A DNA stretch of 20,473 bases from an uncultured Bacilli bacterium (GTDB taxonomy: Bacteria > Bacillota_I > Bacilli_A > RF39 > UBA660), in contig CAJTKB010000027.1 in NCBI GenBank assembly GCA_910576925.1, forward strand, positions 1-20,473, given 5' to 3'. Both the position numbers and the translations under genes were made by a program. The notes below the pieces were generated by a model that saw only the letters and a program-made list of their open reading frames with translations, made no database searches and was not told the origin of the DNA. Position 1 is the first letter of the stretch; each line of letters opens with the position of its first letter. Positions 14,296-20,473 of this stretch are shown here, in pieces.

Positions 14296-15681
14296 GTGAT
14301 TACTATACAATTATCCTATTCATTTCATTTAGGTAGTGACAAAAATAAGAAAAATAGTTCTAGAAATAGTGCAAAATCAAATGTAAGTGGTACAACATCT
14401 AAAAGTAATAATGCTATTCAAAATGCAGCAGGACTTACTAAATGTGATAATCACAACTACAGAAAATATGATGATAGAGAGTATGATATTGAAATTATAA
14501 GAGGTAGTTCTTCTCTTGTTGATGATGTAAAAAGGTTATACAAAGATGAGTTTGATGAGGCAAAAGAAGAATACAATTCCAAACAAACAAGAGAAAATAG
14601 AAAAATTAAAGACTATTTTACTCATGTTAGTAATAATTCTAAAAGTGATCTTGCTTGTGAAATTATCATTGAACTTGGAGATAAGAAGTATTGGGATACG
14701 AAAGATATAGATTTTAAAAAACGAATGACAAATGTATTTAAACAACAAGTTATTGATTTAGAAACAATATTGCCTACCTTTAAAATAGCAAGTGCTATTA
14801 TTCATTATGATGAAACAAGTCCTCATCTTCATATTGTTGGTGTTCCCATTAAAATTGGTGGTAAAAATGGTATGAAAAAACAAGTTGGAAAAAGTGATGT
14901 ATTTACGAAAGAATCACTTCGTAAATTACAAGATAAAATGAGAATGCTTTGTATCGAATCATTCAATAAAGAATATGGTCTTACAAATACTTTAAAAGAT
15001 AAGAAAAAAGGGAGAAATCGTGATTACCATATAACCGAAATGGACGACTATATGGAAATGAAAGAACAACTAGAGAAAAATCAAGAAAGATTAGAAGTTG
15101 CCAATAAAAAAGCACTAGAATTAGATAATCATACCAAAGAAGTAAAGGAAATTATAAATGATTTAAAACCAACTATGCTGAAAAAAGATAATTATATTTT
15201 AAAACAAGAAGATAAAGAAAAATTATCAACATTTCTTGATTCCGTTAGTAAAACAAATGAGAAATATAAAAATATTCAAGAATTATCAGTTACTCTTAAT
15301 AATGTAGATGACGAGATTAAAGAAAATCACGAAAAAATAAAAACACTTACTGAAAATAATGAGGCACTTACTCTGAGAGTAGAAACTTTAACAAAAAATA
15401 TTAAAAGTAAGGATAAAGAGATTGAAGAATTAAAGGAAGAAAATCATTCATTAAAAAATACTTTAGAATTTTGGAAAGATAAATTTTTACGGGTTATGTC
15501 TTTAATCAAAGACAAGTTGTTTGGTAAAGAAAAAGAAAGAGAAAAATATTTTGATGTATCAAAAGACCTATATAAAAAAGGAATTATTAAGGAAGATACT
15601 TTTAACGAATTAAAAGATAAATACAATTTTAGTAAAGAGCATGATGATAACGGAAAAAATGATTTTGAGATAGAAATTTAA
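14296..15681 (+). CDS. MobV-family relaxase (Mob/Pre)
   Basis: About 460 aa. Relaxases of this family nick the transfer origin and lead a single strand into a recipient through another element's conjugation machine. Motif I is seen as CDNHNYRKYD (HNxR; the His near residue 52 matches the catalytic His22 of MobM), followed by YDIEIIRG. The metal-binding motif is HYDETSPHLHIVGVP at about 169-183 (HxDExxPHxH). The C-terminal half is a long coiled coil (about 250-400), ending in a charged tail. Start is ambiguous: GTG 14296 is only one base after the AAGGAG site, too close; ATT 14299 (giving TIQLSYSFHLG after the start) has better spacing and may be a mutated ATG. No type IV secretion genes are present, so the element is mobilizable, not self-transmissible. 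Confidence 0.93.
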   Translation: MITIQLSYSFHLGSDKNKKNSSRNSAKSNVSGTTSKSNNAIQNAAGLTKCDNHNYRKYDDREYDIEIIRGSSSLVDDVKRLYKDEFDEAKEEYNSKQTRENRKIKDYFTHVSNNSKSDLACEIIIELGDKKYWDTKDIDFKKRMTNVFKQQVIDLETILPTFKIASAIIHYDETSPHLHIVGVPIKIGGKNGMKKQVGKSDVFTKESLRKLQDKMRMLCIESFNKEYGLTNTLKDKKKGRNRDYHITEMDDYMEMKEQLEKNQERLEVANKKALELDNHTKEVKEIINDLKPTMLKKDNYILKQEDKEKLSTFLDSVSKTNEKYKNIQELSVTLNNVDDEIKENHEKIKTLTENNEALTLRVETLTKNIKSKDKEIEELKEENHSLKNTLEFWKDKFLRVMSLIKDKLFGKEKEREKYFDVSKDLYKKGIIKEDTFNELKDKYNFSKEHDDNGKNDFEIEI

Positions 15682-15711
15682 AAATATTTTTTGTATTGTG
15701 CTGAGTAGAAT

Positions 15712-15740
15712 TTGCATTTTTGCATAAAATATAGTATAAT
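15712..15740 (+). promoter_or_regulatory. Promoter of the T-box/metG transcript
   Basis: -35 TTGCAT (15712-15717), 17-base spacer, -10 TATAAT (15735-15740). It starts the leader at about 15747. Confidence 0.85.
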
Positions 15741-15746
15741 CTATTA

Positions 15747-16033
15747 CATCACAAAGCCATTGCGAGGAAGAGTAAAAAATTATAAAGCATTTTAGAGAAC
15801 TCTGTTAGGTGAAAATGAGGATGTAAATAATTTTTGAACATGGCCCTCAAGGTGATTGACTGAACATAAAAAGTAGGTCATTACAGGTGTGCCTGTTATA
15901 GCACAAACCTATAACTATGCAAAGACATAAGTAGGTTATTGAGATTAGTACAGTAATGTATTAATGAATAAGAGTGGTAACGTGATATATATTCACCTCT
16001 TAGGAACAATAAATGTTTCTAAGAGGTTTTTTA
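15747..16033 (+). ncRNA. T-box riboswitch, methionine-specific, upstream of metG
   Basis: The leader holds the T-box landmarks in order. Stem I has a GCGAGGAAGAGTA start, then AGAGAACTCTGTTAGGTGAAAA, i.e. the AGAGA and GGTGAAAA pieces of the distal stem I. The specifier loop reads GAAC-ATG-GCC with ATG at 15840-15842, a Met codon. Later comes the T-box sequence GAGTGGTAACGTG (15972-15984), whose TGGT would pair with the ACCA end of tRNA-Met (discriminator A). A terminator follows. Uncharged tRNA-Met should stabilise the antiterminator and switch metG on. The specifier and the downstream gene agree, which supports both calls. Confidence 0.93.
15996..16033 (+). terminator. T-box regulated terminator
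   Basis: CCTCTTAGGAACA (15996-16008) with TGTTTCTAAGAGG (16014-16026), then TTTTTT. This is the default fold of the riboswitch, competing with the antiterminator formed by the T-box sequence. Confidence 0.93.
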
Positions 16034-16053
16034 TTTGAAAGGAAGGGATTAAA

Positions 16054-17691
16054 ATGAATATATTAATAGGAATTAGTTGGCCTTTTGCTAATGGGGATTT
16101 GCATATAGGCCATGCTGCAAGTAGCATTGGTGGAGATGTGATTGCCAGATATTACAGATTAAAAGGAAATAATGTAATACTTGTCTCAGGAAGTGATTGT
16201 CATGGCACACCAATAGATGTAAAAGCATTACAAGAAAAGAAATCACAAAAAGAAATTGTTGATGAGTGTCATGAAAAATTTTCTAAAGATTGGAAAGATT
16301 TAGGAATTAGTTTTGATTTATATAATAGAACTGATGATTCGTATCATAAAAGTTTTGTTCAAGAACAATTTAAAAAATATTTCGATTTTGGTTATCTTTA
16401 CGAAAAACAAGAAGAACAATTATTCTGTGAACACTGCAATTTGTTTCTAGCAGATCGTTATATAATAGGAATATGTCCTAAATGTGGTGCTAATGTTAAA
16501 GGAGATGAGTGTGAAAAATGTAATAGTCTTTTAACTATTGATGAAGTTAAAGATACTAAATGTGCTATTTGTGGGACTAAAGCAATTGTTAAAAAAACAA
16601 AAAATTTATATTTTTCATTATCAAAATTTCAAGATGAGATTAAAAAATTATGTGAATCAAAAAAGAGTGAATGGAGAGAAAATGCTATTGATTTTACTGA
16701 GAGATATTTAAAGGAAGGTATTCCAGATAGATGCGCGTCTAGATCATTAAATTGGGGAATAGATATTCCTGTAAAGGGCTATGAAAACAAAAAAATATAT
16801 GGTTGGTTTGAAAATGTTTGGGGCTATGTAACTGCAAGTAAAAAATATGCCGAAGAACATAATTTAAATTGGGAAGATTTTTGGAAGAAAGATAAAAATA
16901 ATAGAATTTATCTTGTTCATGCAAAAGACAATATTCCTTTTCATACAGTTATTTTTCCCTCACTATTATTAGCAACTAAAGAAAATTACAAATTACCAGA
17001 TAAAATTGTTAGTGATTGTCATCTTACTATAGAAGGTGAAAAACTATCAAAAAGTAAAGGAAACTATATTTCATTAAGGTATTTATTGGATAAATATCCA
17101 GCTGATTCTATTAGATATTTCTTTTTATCAAACGAAGCAATAAAAAAAGATTTTAATTTTTCTTGGAATGATTTTATTAATTCACATAATGGTGAATTGC
17201 TTGGTAAATGGGGAAATTTTATAAATAGAACTCTTCAATTTATTAATAAATCATTTAATGGAAATTTAGAAAATTCAATAATTGATTTACAGATTGAAGT
17301 CAAACTTAAAGAACTATTTGAAAATGTTGGTAAAATGATTGAAGATGGAAATTCTAAAGATGGAATAAATGAAATATTTCAATTCATAAGTTTTGCAAAT
17401 AAATATTTTGATGAAAAACAACCCTGGATTTTAGCTAAGGAAGATATAAATAAGTGTAATGAAGTATTATTTAATTGTGTAAATATAATTTATAATATCA
17501 ATACATTATTAAAACCTTTCTTACCATTTACTAGTGAAACAGTCGAGAACTATTTGAATTGTAATAATAATGAGTGGAGTTATAAAACTATTGATAAAGT
17601 TATTATTAAAGATGATATAAAACCTTTATATGAAAGATATGATAAAAAAATTATTGAAGAAGAAGTCAATTTGTTAAAAAACAATTCATAA
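16054..17691 (+). CDS. metG: Methionyl-tRNA synthetase carried on a mobile element
   Basis: 545 aa, cytoplasmic class I synthetase charging tRNA-Met. HIGH motif at 17-20 (WPFANGDLHIGH), KMSKS motif as KLSKS at 330-334. Between them, a connective region with four CxxC pairs at about 125-175 (CEHC, CPKC, CEKC, CAIC) is a zinc-knuckle pattern of the E. coli-like MetG1 type. The WGNFINRT and KPFLPFTSETVENYL helices belong to the anticodon-binding domain. The optional C-terminal tRNA-binding (Trbp111/EMAP) domain is absent. Good Shine-Dalgarno AAAGGAAGGG. It lies inside the element and is controlled by its own Met T-box. A second, mobile MetRS could protect against natural MetRS inhibitors, as described for MetRS2 enzymes, or could replace the chromosomal gene; this window cannot tell. 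Confidence 0.96.
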   Translation: MNILIGISWPFANGDLHIGHAASSIGGDVIARYYRLKGNNVILVSGSDCHGTPIDVKALQEKKSQKEIVDECHEKFSKDWKDLGISFDLYNRTDDSYHKSFVQEQFKKYFDFGYLYEKQEEQLFCEHCNLFLADRYIIGICPKCGANVKGDECEKCNSLLTIDEVKDTKCAICGTKAIVKKTKNLYFSLSKFQDEIKKLCESKKSEWRENAIDFTERYLKEGIPDRCASRSLNWGIDIPVKGYENKKIYGWFENVWGYVTASKKYAEEHNLNWEDFWKKDKNNRIYLVHAKDNIPFHTVIFPSLLLATKENYKLPDKIVSDCHLTIEGEKLSKSKGNYISLRYLLDKYPADSIRYFFLSNEAIKKDFNFSWNDFINSHNGELLGKWGNFINRTLQFINKSFNGNLENSIIDLQIEVKLKELFENVGKMIEDGNSKDGINEIFQFISFANKYFDEKQPWILAKEDINKCNEVLFNCVNIIYNINTLLKPFLPFTSETVENYLNCNNNEWSYKTIDKVIIKDDIKPLYERYDKKIIEEEVNLLKNNS

Positions 17692-17768
17692 AGGTATTTT
17701 AAAACTGTCTAAAATATATTATAATGTACTTAGTGATTGATTCTAATATCAAATTGTCTTGTAAAAAA

Positions 17769-17788
17769 GTTGTAGATAACTACGACAA
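17769..17788 (+). repeat. Hairpin replacing the tRNA body at the internal Thr cassette
   Basis: GTTGTAG-ATAA-CTACGAC (one G-T pair) lies three bases before the CGGCACCA of the tRNA-Thr-like repeat. A hairpin of the same kind precedes the right Leu repeat (20247-20278). Confidence 0.45.
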
Positions 17789-17875
17789 CGGCACCACTGA
17801 GGTTAAAATTTGCACCTTTAAGTGTAAGATAATATAAATAAAGTTCATAGTATTTGATATTATGGACTTTTTCAT
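17789..17875 (+). repeat. tRNA-Thr 3'-end/terminator cassette without tRNA body (att-like)
   Basis: 87 bp, nearly identical to the flank of the real tRNA-Thr gene (minus strand of 2720-2807): three substitutions and a one-base difference in the T run. It begins with the last eight bases of the tRNA, CGGCACCA, but the tRNA body is absent. The 97-aa paralogue starts 26 bases after it. Confidence 0.9.
17840..17872 (+). terminator. Terminator of the duplicated tRNA-Thr flank
   Basis: AAAGTTCATAGTAT, loop TTG, ATATTATGGACTTT, then T. Same structure as 2723-2756. Here it can end the metG transcript, which has no other terminator. Confidence 0.85.
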
Positions 17876-17900
17876 TGGTATGAGGAGTTGATGAATATTT

Positions 17901-18194
17901 ATGAAAACGACCATAGAGACTATAGAATTTCCTTGTGAGATTAAGAAGAAACTAAAAATTAAGGCAAGTATGGGTAATTTAGATGTGAAATTCATAGATG
18001 GACATCTAATAAAGTTTGATAAAACTAATTTAAGTGTTCAAGAACCTCATAAAATAATCATTAGTAATAAAAAAAATACTTTAGTAGCTTTGGTTCATGA
18101 TAATGAAGATAAAATATATTTACCAAGTGAAAATGCTATTATTTCTTTGACCAAATATATTAAATTATTAAATACTATAAATAAAAATGTATAG
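17901..18194 (+). CDS. Small att-linked protein of unknown family, copy 2
   Basis: 97 aa, paralogue of the protein at 11711: EIKKKLKIKAS, then FIDGHLIKFDKTNLSVQEPH, KIIISN and EDKIYLPSENA match ESLKKRLEI, IINGSIRKIDKTNL, YIEPHRIIINN and NEIYINN in order and spacing. Family not recognised; no signal peptide, membrane helix or cysteine pair. ATG 17901 is chosen from alignment with the paralogue; the strongest Shine-Dalgarno (GAGGAG, 17882-17887) is rather far and also sits near an out-of-frame ATG at 17891 that opens a 15-codon frame, so a short leader peptide is possible. It lies directly after the tRNA-Thr-like cassette, just as copy 1 lies directly after the tRNA-Leu end. Confidence 0.7.
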   Translation: MKTTIETIEFPCEIKKKLKIKASMGNLDVKFIDGHLIKFDKTNLSVQEPHKIIISNKKNTLVALVHDNEDKIYLPSENAIISLTKYIKLLNTINKNV

Positions 18195-18333
18195 TAATTT
18201 ACAGAGTAAATTACAGTATGAATTACAGAGCCATTTGCCGAGCAATTTACAGTGCAAAAATTATGGATTAATATTATGGATATTAATGACTTTATACTTA
18301 AAAATTGTTATAATAAGTATGTCAGTAAGTTAA
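18187..18333 (+). CDS. Possible 48-aa protein with tetrapeptide repeats
   Basis: A short open frame whose ATG overlaps the last codons of the preceding gene (AATGTATAG), so it could be translated by coupling. Its first part is five tetrapeptides NLQS KLQY ELQS HLPS NLQC, encoded by the 12-bp DNA repeats, followed by a hydrophobic tail (NYGLILWILMTLYLKIVIIS) that could be one membrane helix. No Shine-Dalgarno of its own was seen and a promoter for the next gene lies inside it. It may be non-coding. Confidence 0.3.
   Translation: MYSNLQSKLQYELQSHLPSNLQCKNYGLILWILMTLYLKIVIISMSVS
18196..18255 (+). repeat. Five tandem 12-bp repeats, consensus AATTTACAGAGC
   Basis: Units start at 18196, 18208, 18220, 18232 and 18244: AATTTACAG, AAATTACAG, GAATTACAG, CATTTGCCG, AATTTACAG, each plus three bases. 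Spacing is exactly 12. The fourth unit is the most diverged. Confidence 0.8.
18286..18314 (+). promoter_or_regulatory. Promoter candidate for the pnuC remnant
   Basis: ATGACT (18286-18291), 17-base spacer, TATAAT (18309-18314), followed by Shine-Dalgarno GAGGAGA before ATG 18355. The signals are intact although the gene is not. Confidence 0.5.
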
Positions 18334-18354
18334 AATTTAATCGAGGAGAAACAA

Positions 18355-18958
18355 ATGAAAGTATTAAAAAGTTGGTCAAAGTTAGAAAAATGGTTATTAT
18401 TTTCTAGTATAATTTTGATTTTGTTAGTTGGGGTTATTTATATTCGAATCTAAATTAACTACGACATTATCATCTATTATTGGAATTATAACAGCTTTAC
18501 TATTAGCAAAGGGAAAAATTTTGGGTCAAATATTTGGTCTTATTAGTGCATTTCTATATTCTTTTGTATCTTTAAAAAATAGATTTTATGGTGAGGCTAT
18601 AATCTATATGTGTATAATGTTACCAATGTATCTAATAGGAATTTTATCGTGGATAAAACATCAAAGTAAAAAGACTAACACCATTAAAGTTAATAATATA
18701 AAATTAAAAGAATGGATTATTGTTTCTATAGTATGTATATTTACTTTTATAGGAATATATTGGTTATTAAAAATATTTAAAACTAAAGAATGATTTATTT
18801 CTTCTTTATCCGTTGTTTCAAGTTTATTTGCGATATATTTAGGTATTAGAAGATGCAAATATAGTTTTTACTTTTATATAATGAATGATTTTATATTAAT
18901 TACATTATGGGGAATACCAGTTATAAATGGTACACTATCATTAATTCCTATGTTTTAA
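18355..18958 (+). pseudogene. pnuC: Broken pnuC (nicotinamide riboside transporter)
   Basis: PnuC is a membrane transporter for nicotinamide riboside, used in NAD synthesis. From ATG 18355 (Shine-Dalgarno GAGGAGA) the first 32 codons read MKVLKSWSKLEKWLL and a hydrophobic helix, then end at TAA 18451. The family continues in another frame from about 18430 (LLAKGKILGQIFGLISAFLY, FYGEAIIYMCIMLPMYLIG, LSWIKHQ), so there is a frameshift near 18425-18450. That frame meets TGA at 18791, but the same frame then continues with PnuC-like sequence (LSVVSSLFAIYLGIRR, MNDFILITLWGIPVINGTLS) up to TAA 18956. Two lesions make it a pseudogene. The open piece 18428-18793 should not be taken as a complete 121-aa protein. 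A TGA=Trp code is rejected because other genes use TGG. Confidence 0.8.
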
Positions 18959-19053
18959 AAGATAGTTTAGAGTTATGGAATAATAAATATTTAGGGTTAA
19001 AAGATTATTATGATAAATGTGTATAAACAAAATATATATAGGAGCGATTATAT

Positions 19054-19632
19054 ATGGAATTAAAAATTATTGATATTAAGACTTTTAAAAATGATATATA
19101 TAAATATTATAAACAATTATTTCCTAGTGATGAAAGAAAACCTTTTAAGATGCTTAAAAAAAACTAAAAACTTAATAGATGTAAGTTTTTAGGAATTTTT
19201 AATAATAATGTTTTAATAGGATTTATGATTATAAATATAGTTGATGGCATTTCTTTTATCCAACTTGATTATTTTGCTATATTTCCATAATATCAAAATA
19301 AAGGTTATGGAACGAAATCATTAAAAATTCTAAGGGGATTTTTTCACGAGTACATTGGTTTATTTGGAGAAGTAGAAGCAGTTGGATATGGGTCTACGGT
19401 TAAAGAAAATGAAAATAGAATTAGAAGAAACAAGTTTTATGAAAAGTTAGGCTTTATATTTCTTAATTACGAATTTATTTTATTTAACGTAATATATACT
19501 CCATGTGTATTTTATTTTAAAAATGAAAAATTAGAAGAAGATCAAATAGTTAACGATATGTTTGAATTTTATAATATTTTACTTGGAGAAAAGAAAGTAA
19601 AGAAAAATTGTGGTTATAAAAATATAAAATAA
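19054..19632 (+). pseudogene. Broken GNAT-family acetyltransferase
   Basis: A single 192-codon frame with two internal TAA codons (19165-19167 and 19288-19290). It reads MELKIIDIKTFKNDIYKYYK at the start. The acetyl-CoA binding motif A is seen as YQNKGYGTKSLKIL (Q-x-x-G-Y-G), and the C-terminal GNAT signature as NENRIRRNKFYEKLGF. Everything is in one frame, so only nonsense changes have occurred; this points to recent inactivation. Shine-Dalgarno TAGGAG lies nine bases upstream. Substrate unknown. It follows the broken pnuC and precedes the intact phosphatase by 15 bases, probably once in one operon. Confidence 0.8.
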
Positions 19633-19647
19633 AAGGTAGGTGTAGTA

Positions 19648-20172
19648 ATGAAAGTATATATAGTAAGACATGGAGAAGTTCCACATAATGCACTTAAAAT
19701 GTATAATAACAAAAATGAAGATTTAACTGATAAAGGAATTATACAAGCACTAGAATTAAGGGATAAAATTAAAAATATAAAATTTGATATTGTTATTTCT
19801 TCCCCATTATTAAGAACTATACATACAGAGAATATTTTAACTTATTATGATGATAGTATTATTACCGATGATAGATTAAAAGAAAGAAACTGTGGTGATT
19901 TATCTGGGCAACCCATTGAAATAACTGATAGAGAAGAATACTGGAATTATTATACGACTATTCAATATGGTACAAGTGAAAATATACAAGTTTTTTTTAA
20001 AAGAGTTTATGACTTCTTAGAAGAATTAAAAACAAAAGATTATGAAAGTGTGTTAATAGTAGCTCATAGTGGTGTATCTAAAGCTTTTAGTGGCTATTTT
20101 GAGGGAATACAGGATGGTAAGTTTTTAAATAGAGGATTAAAAAATTGTGAAATTAAAGATTATGAATTATAA
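19648..20172 (+). CDS. Histidine phosphatase (phosphoglycerate mutase-like)
   Basis: 174 aa, cytoplasmic. Histidine phosphatase superfamily: RHGE at 7-10 with the phosphate-accepting His8, SSPLLRTIHT with the second Arg, LKERNCGDLSGQP with the acidic proton donor region, and IVAHSGVSKAF with His140. All core catalytic residues are kept. Members act on phosphosugars, alpha-ribazole phosphate, nucleotides or phosphoproteins; the substrate cannot be read. At 174 aa it is a small single-domain form. Shine-Dalgarno AGGTAGG. It is the last gene of the module with pnuC and GNAT remnants, and the only intact one, suggesting selection or recent decay of the others. The stop codon is within the inverted repeat that follows. 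Confidence 0.9.
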   Translation: MKVYIVRHGEVPHNALKMYNNKNEDLTDKGIIQALELRDKIKNIKFDIVISSPLLRTIHTENILTYYDDSIITDDRLKERNCGDLSGQPIEITDREEYWNYYTTIQYGTSENIQVFFKRVYDFLEELKTKDYESVLIVAHSGVSKAFSGYFEGIQDGKFLNRGLKNCEIKDYEL

Positions 20173-20213
20173 CGTAATAAAATAATATTGCAAAAATATA
20201 TTTAATTACGTTA
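20170..20213 (+). terminator. Long inverted repeat after the phosphatase gene
   Basis: TAACGTAAT (20170-20178) pairs with ATTACGTTA (20205-20213); pairing continues imperfectly inward through AT-rich sequence. The left arm contains the stop codon. There is no strong T run, so termination is likely but not certain. Confidence 0.55.
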
Positions 20214-20246
20214 TAATAAGTTTATCAAATACAAATGAACCTATTT

Positions 20247-20278
20247 TTTACTGATTGGCGCAAAACCCTATCAGTAAA
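20247..20278 (+). repeat. Hairpin adjoining the right attachment repeat
   Basis: TTTACTGAT (20247-20255) and ATCAGTAAA (20270-20278), 9 bp perfect, loop TGGCGCAAAACCCT. It directly abuts CGCACCAT of the right repeat. Confidence 0.6.
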
Positions 20279-20316
20279 CGCACCATTTACGAATCTGTTC
20301 GAACTATTCGAACTTT
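20279..20316 (+). repeat. Right attachment-site repeat (attR candidate)
   Basis: CGCACCAT, TT, then 28 bases identical to 11612-11639, including palindrome GTTCGAA-CTA-TTCGAAC (20297-20313). Same orientation as the left copy, 8,677 bases away. The tRNA body is absent here. Confidence 0.85.
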
Positions 20317-20326
20317 AAATATACTT

Positions 20327-20350
20327 TCAGTCAGAAATATGACTGATTTT
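20327..20350 (+). terminator. Terminator after the right repeat
   Basis: TCAGTCA, loop GAAATA, TGACTGA, then TTTT. Related to the terminator at 11649-11674; it may be the original tRNA-Leu terminator displaced by the insertion. Confidence 0.75.
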
Positions 20351-20377
20351 TATTTTATAAAAAATCTCCACGGGATA

Positions 20378-20410
20378 ATTTTGTTAGTATGACAAAATAC
20401 CTGTGAGGGG
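20378..20410 (+). other. Second oriT-like hairpin
   Basis: ATTTTGT (20378-20384), 7-base loop, ACAAAAT (20392-20398), then ACCTGTGAGGGG. Resembles 14184-14215. It lies outside the right repeat. No gene is visible from here to the window end. Confidence 0.4.
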
Positions 20411-20473
20411 ATCTACAAAAAGGTGAAATGAAAAAGTAAGTGCAACACCAGAATTAATTTAATGAAAACATTA

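Noticed and set aside
17780..17995. A minus-strand 71-codon frame over the Thr cassette
   Set aside because: It overlaps the terminator and the paralogous gene 17901 and has no family features.
18196..18255. CRISPR array
   Set aside because: Units are 12 bp in direct tandem without unique spacers; no cas genes.
18428..18793. A 121-codon frame that looks like a small membrane protein
   Set aside because: It is the middle of the frameshifted pnuC; its TTG start has no ribosome site and family sequence continues on both sides.
18791..18793. TGA read as tryptophan (mycoplasma code)
   Set aside because: Only one candidate TGA is seen, while long intact genes use TGG throughout; a nonsense mutation is simpler.
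20247..20278. Rho-independent terminator at the hairpin before the right repeat
   Set aside because: The T run lies before the stem on the plus strand and there is none after it on either strand.
20411..20473. Start of an insertion sequence or gene at the right edge
   Set aside because: AGGTGAAATG opens a frame of only three codons; too little sequence to support a call.

Overview
The window comes from a very AT-rich, low-GC Gram-positive genome, most likely an uncultured member of Bacilli or a Mollicutes-like gut lineage. The evidence is a tkt-sirA-yneF cluster in the Bacillus order, a CIRCE operator in front of a ClpB that lacks the N-domain, a T-box riboswitch, a type-3 (archaeal-like) prolyl-tRNA synthetase, and Shine-Dalgarno sequences of the AGGTGAT type. 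Tryptophan is encoded by TGG and the long genes carry no internal TGA, so the standard bacterial code applies.

Layout. (1) 1-2800 is a decayed accessory region. It holds the 3' part of an IS110-family transposase, a collapsed large serine recombinase, and an HExxH putative metallopeptidase whose reading frame is split by one in-frame TAG. (2) 2800-11608 is chromosomal core. On the minus strand lie a DUF1003 membrane protein, a lipoprotein, then tRNA-Arg(CCG) and tRNA-Thr(GGT) with a terminator. After a plus-strand alpha/beta hydrolase come clpB (CIRCE-controlled) and tkt-sirA-yneF-proS, all minus strand. Two plus-strand tRNA genes, CAT (Met or Ile2) and Leu(TAG), follow. (3) 11609-20316 reads as one integrated mobilizable element inserted at the 3' end of tRNA-Leu. 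A 38-bp near-identical direct repeat, containing a palindrome and followed by a terminator, occurs at both ends. Inside are a small unknown protein, a large serine recombinase with an unusual C-terminal extension, an oriT-like hairpin, a MobV relaxase, and a methionyl-tRNA synthetase under a methionine-specific T-box. A second module follows: a second copy of the small unknown protein, a 12-bp repeat array, broken pnuC and GNAT genes, and an intact histidine phosphatase. (4) 20317-20473 lies beyond the right repeat and holds a terminator and a second oriT-like hairpin, hinting at another element to the right.

The most unusual feature is a recurring cassette: the last 7-8 bases of a tRNA gene, then a hairpin, then a terminator, then a gene of one small unknown protein family. 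It occurs once with tRNA-Leu sequence (11602) and once with tRNA-Thr sequence (17789). The tRNA-Thr version is almost identical, over 88 bp, to the flank of the real tRNA-Thr gene at 2720-2807 on the other strand. This suggests an integrative element family that carries tRNA-end-plus-terminator attachment cassettes and an att-linked small protein. All of this is read from sequence by eye; family names rest on recognised motifs, not searches.
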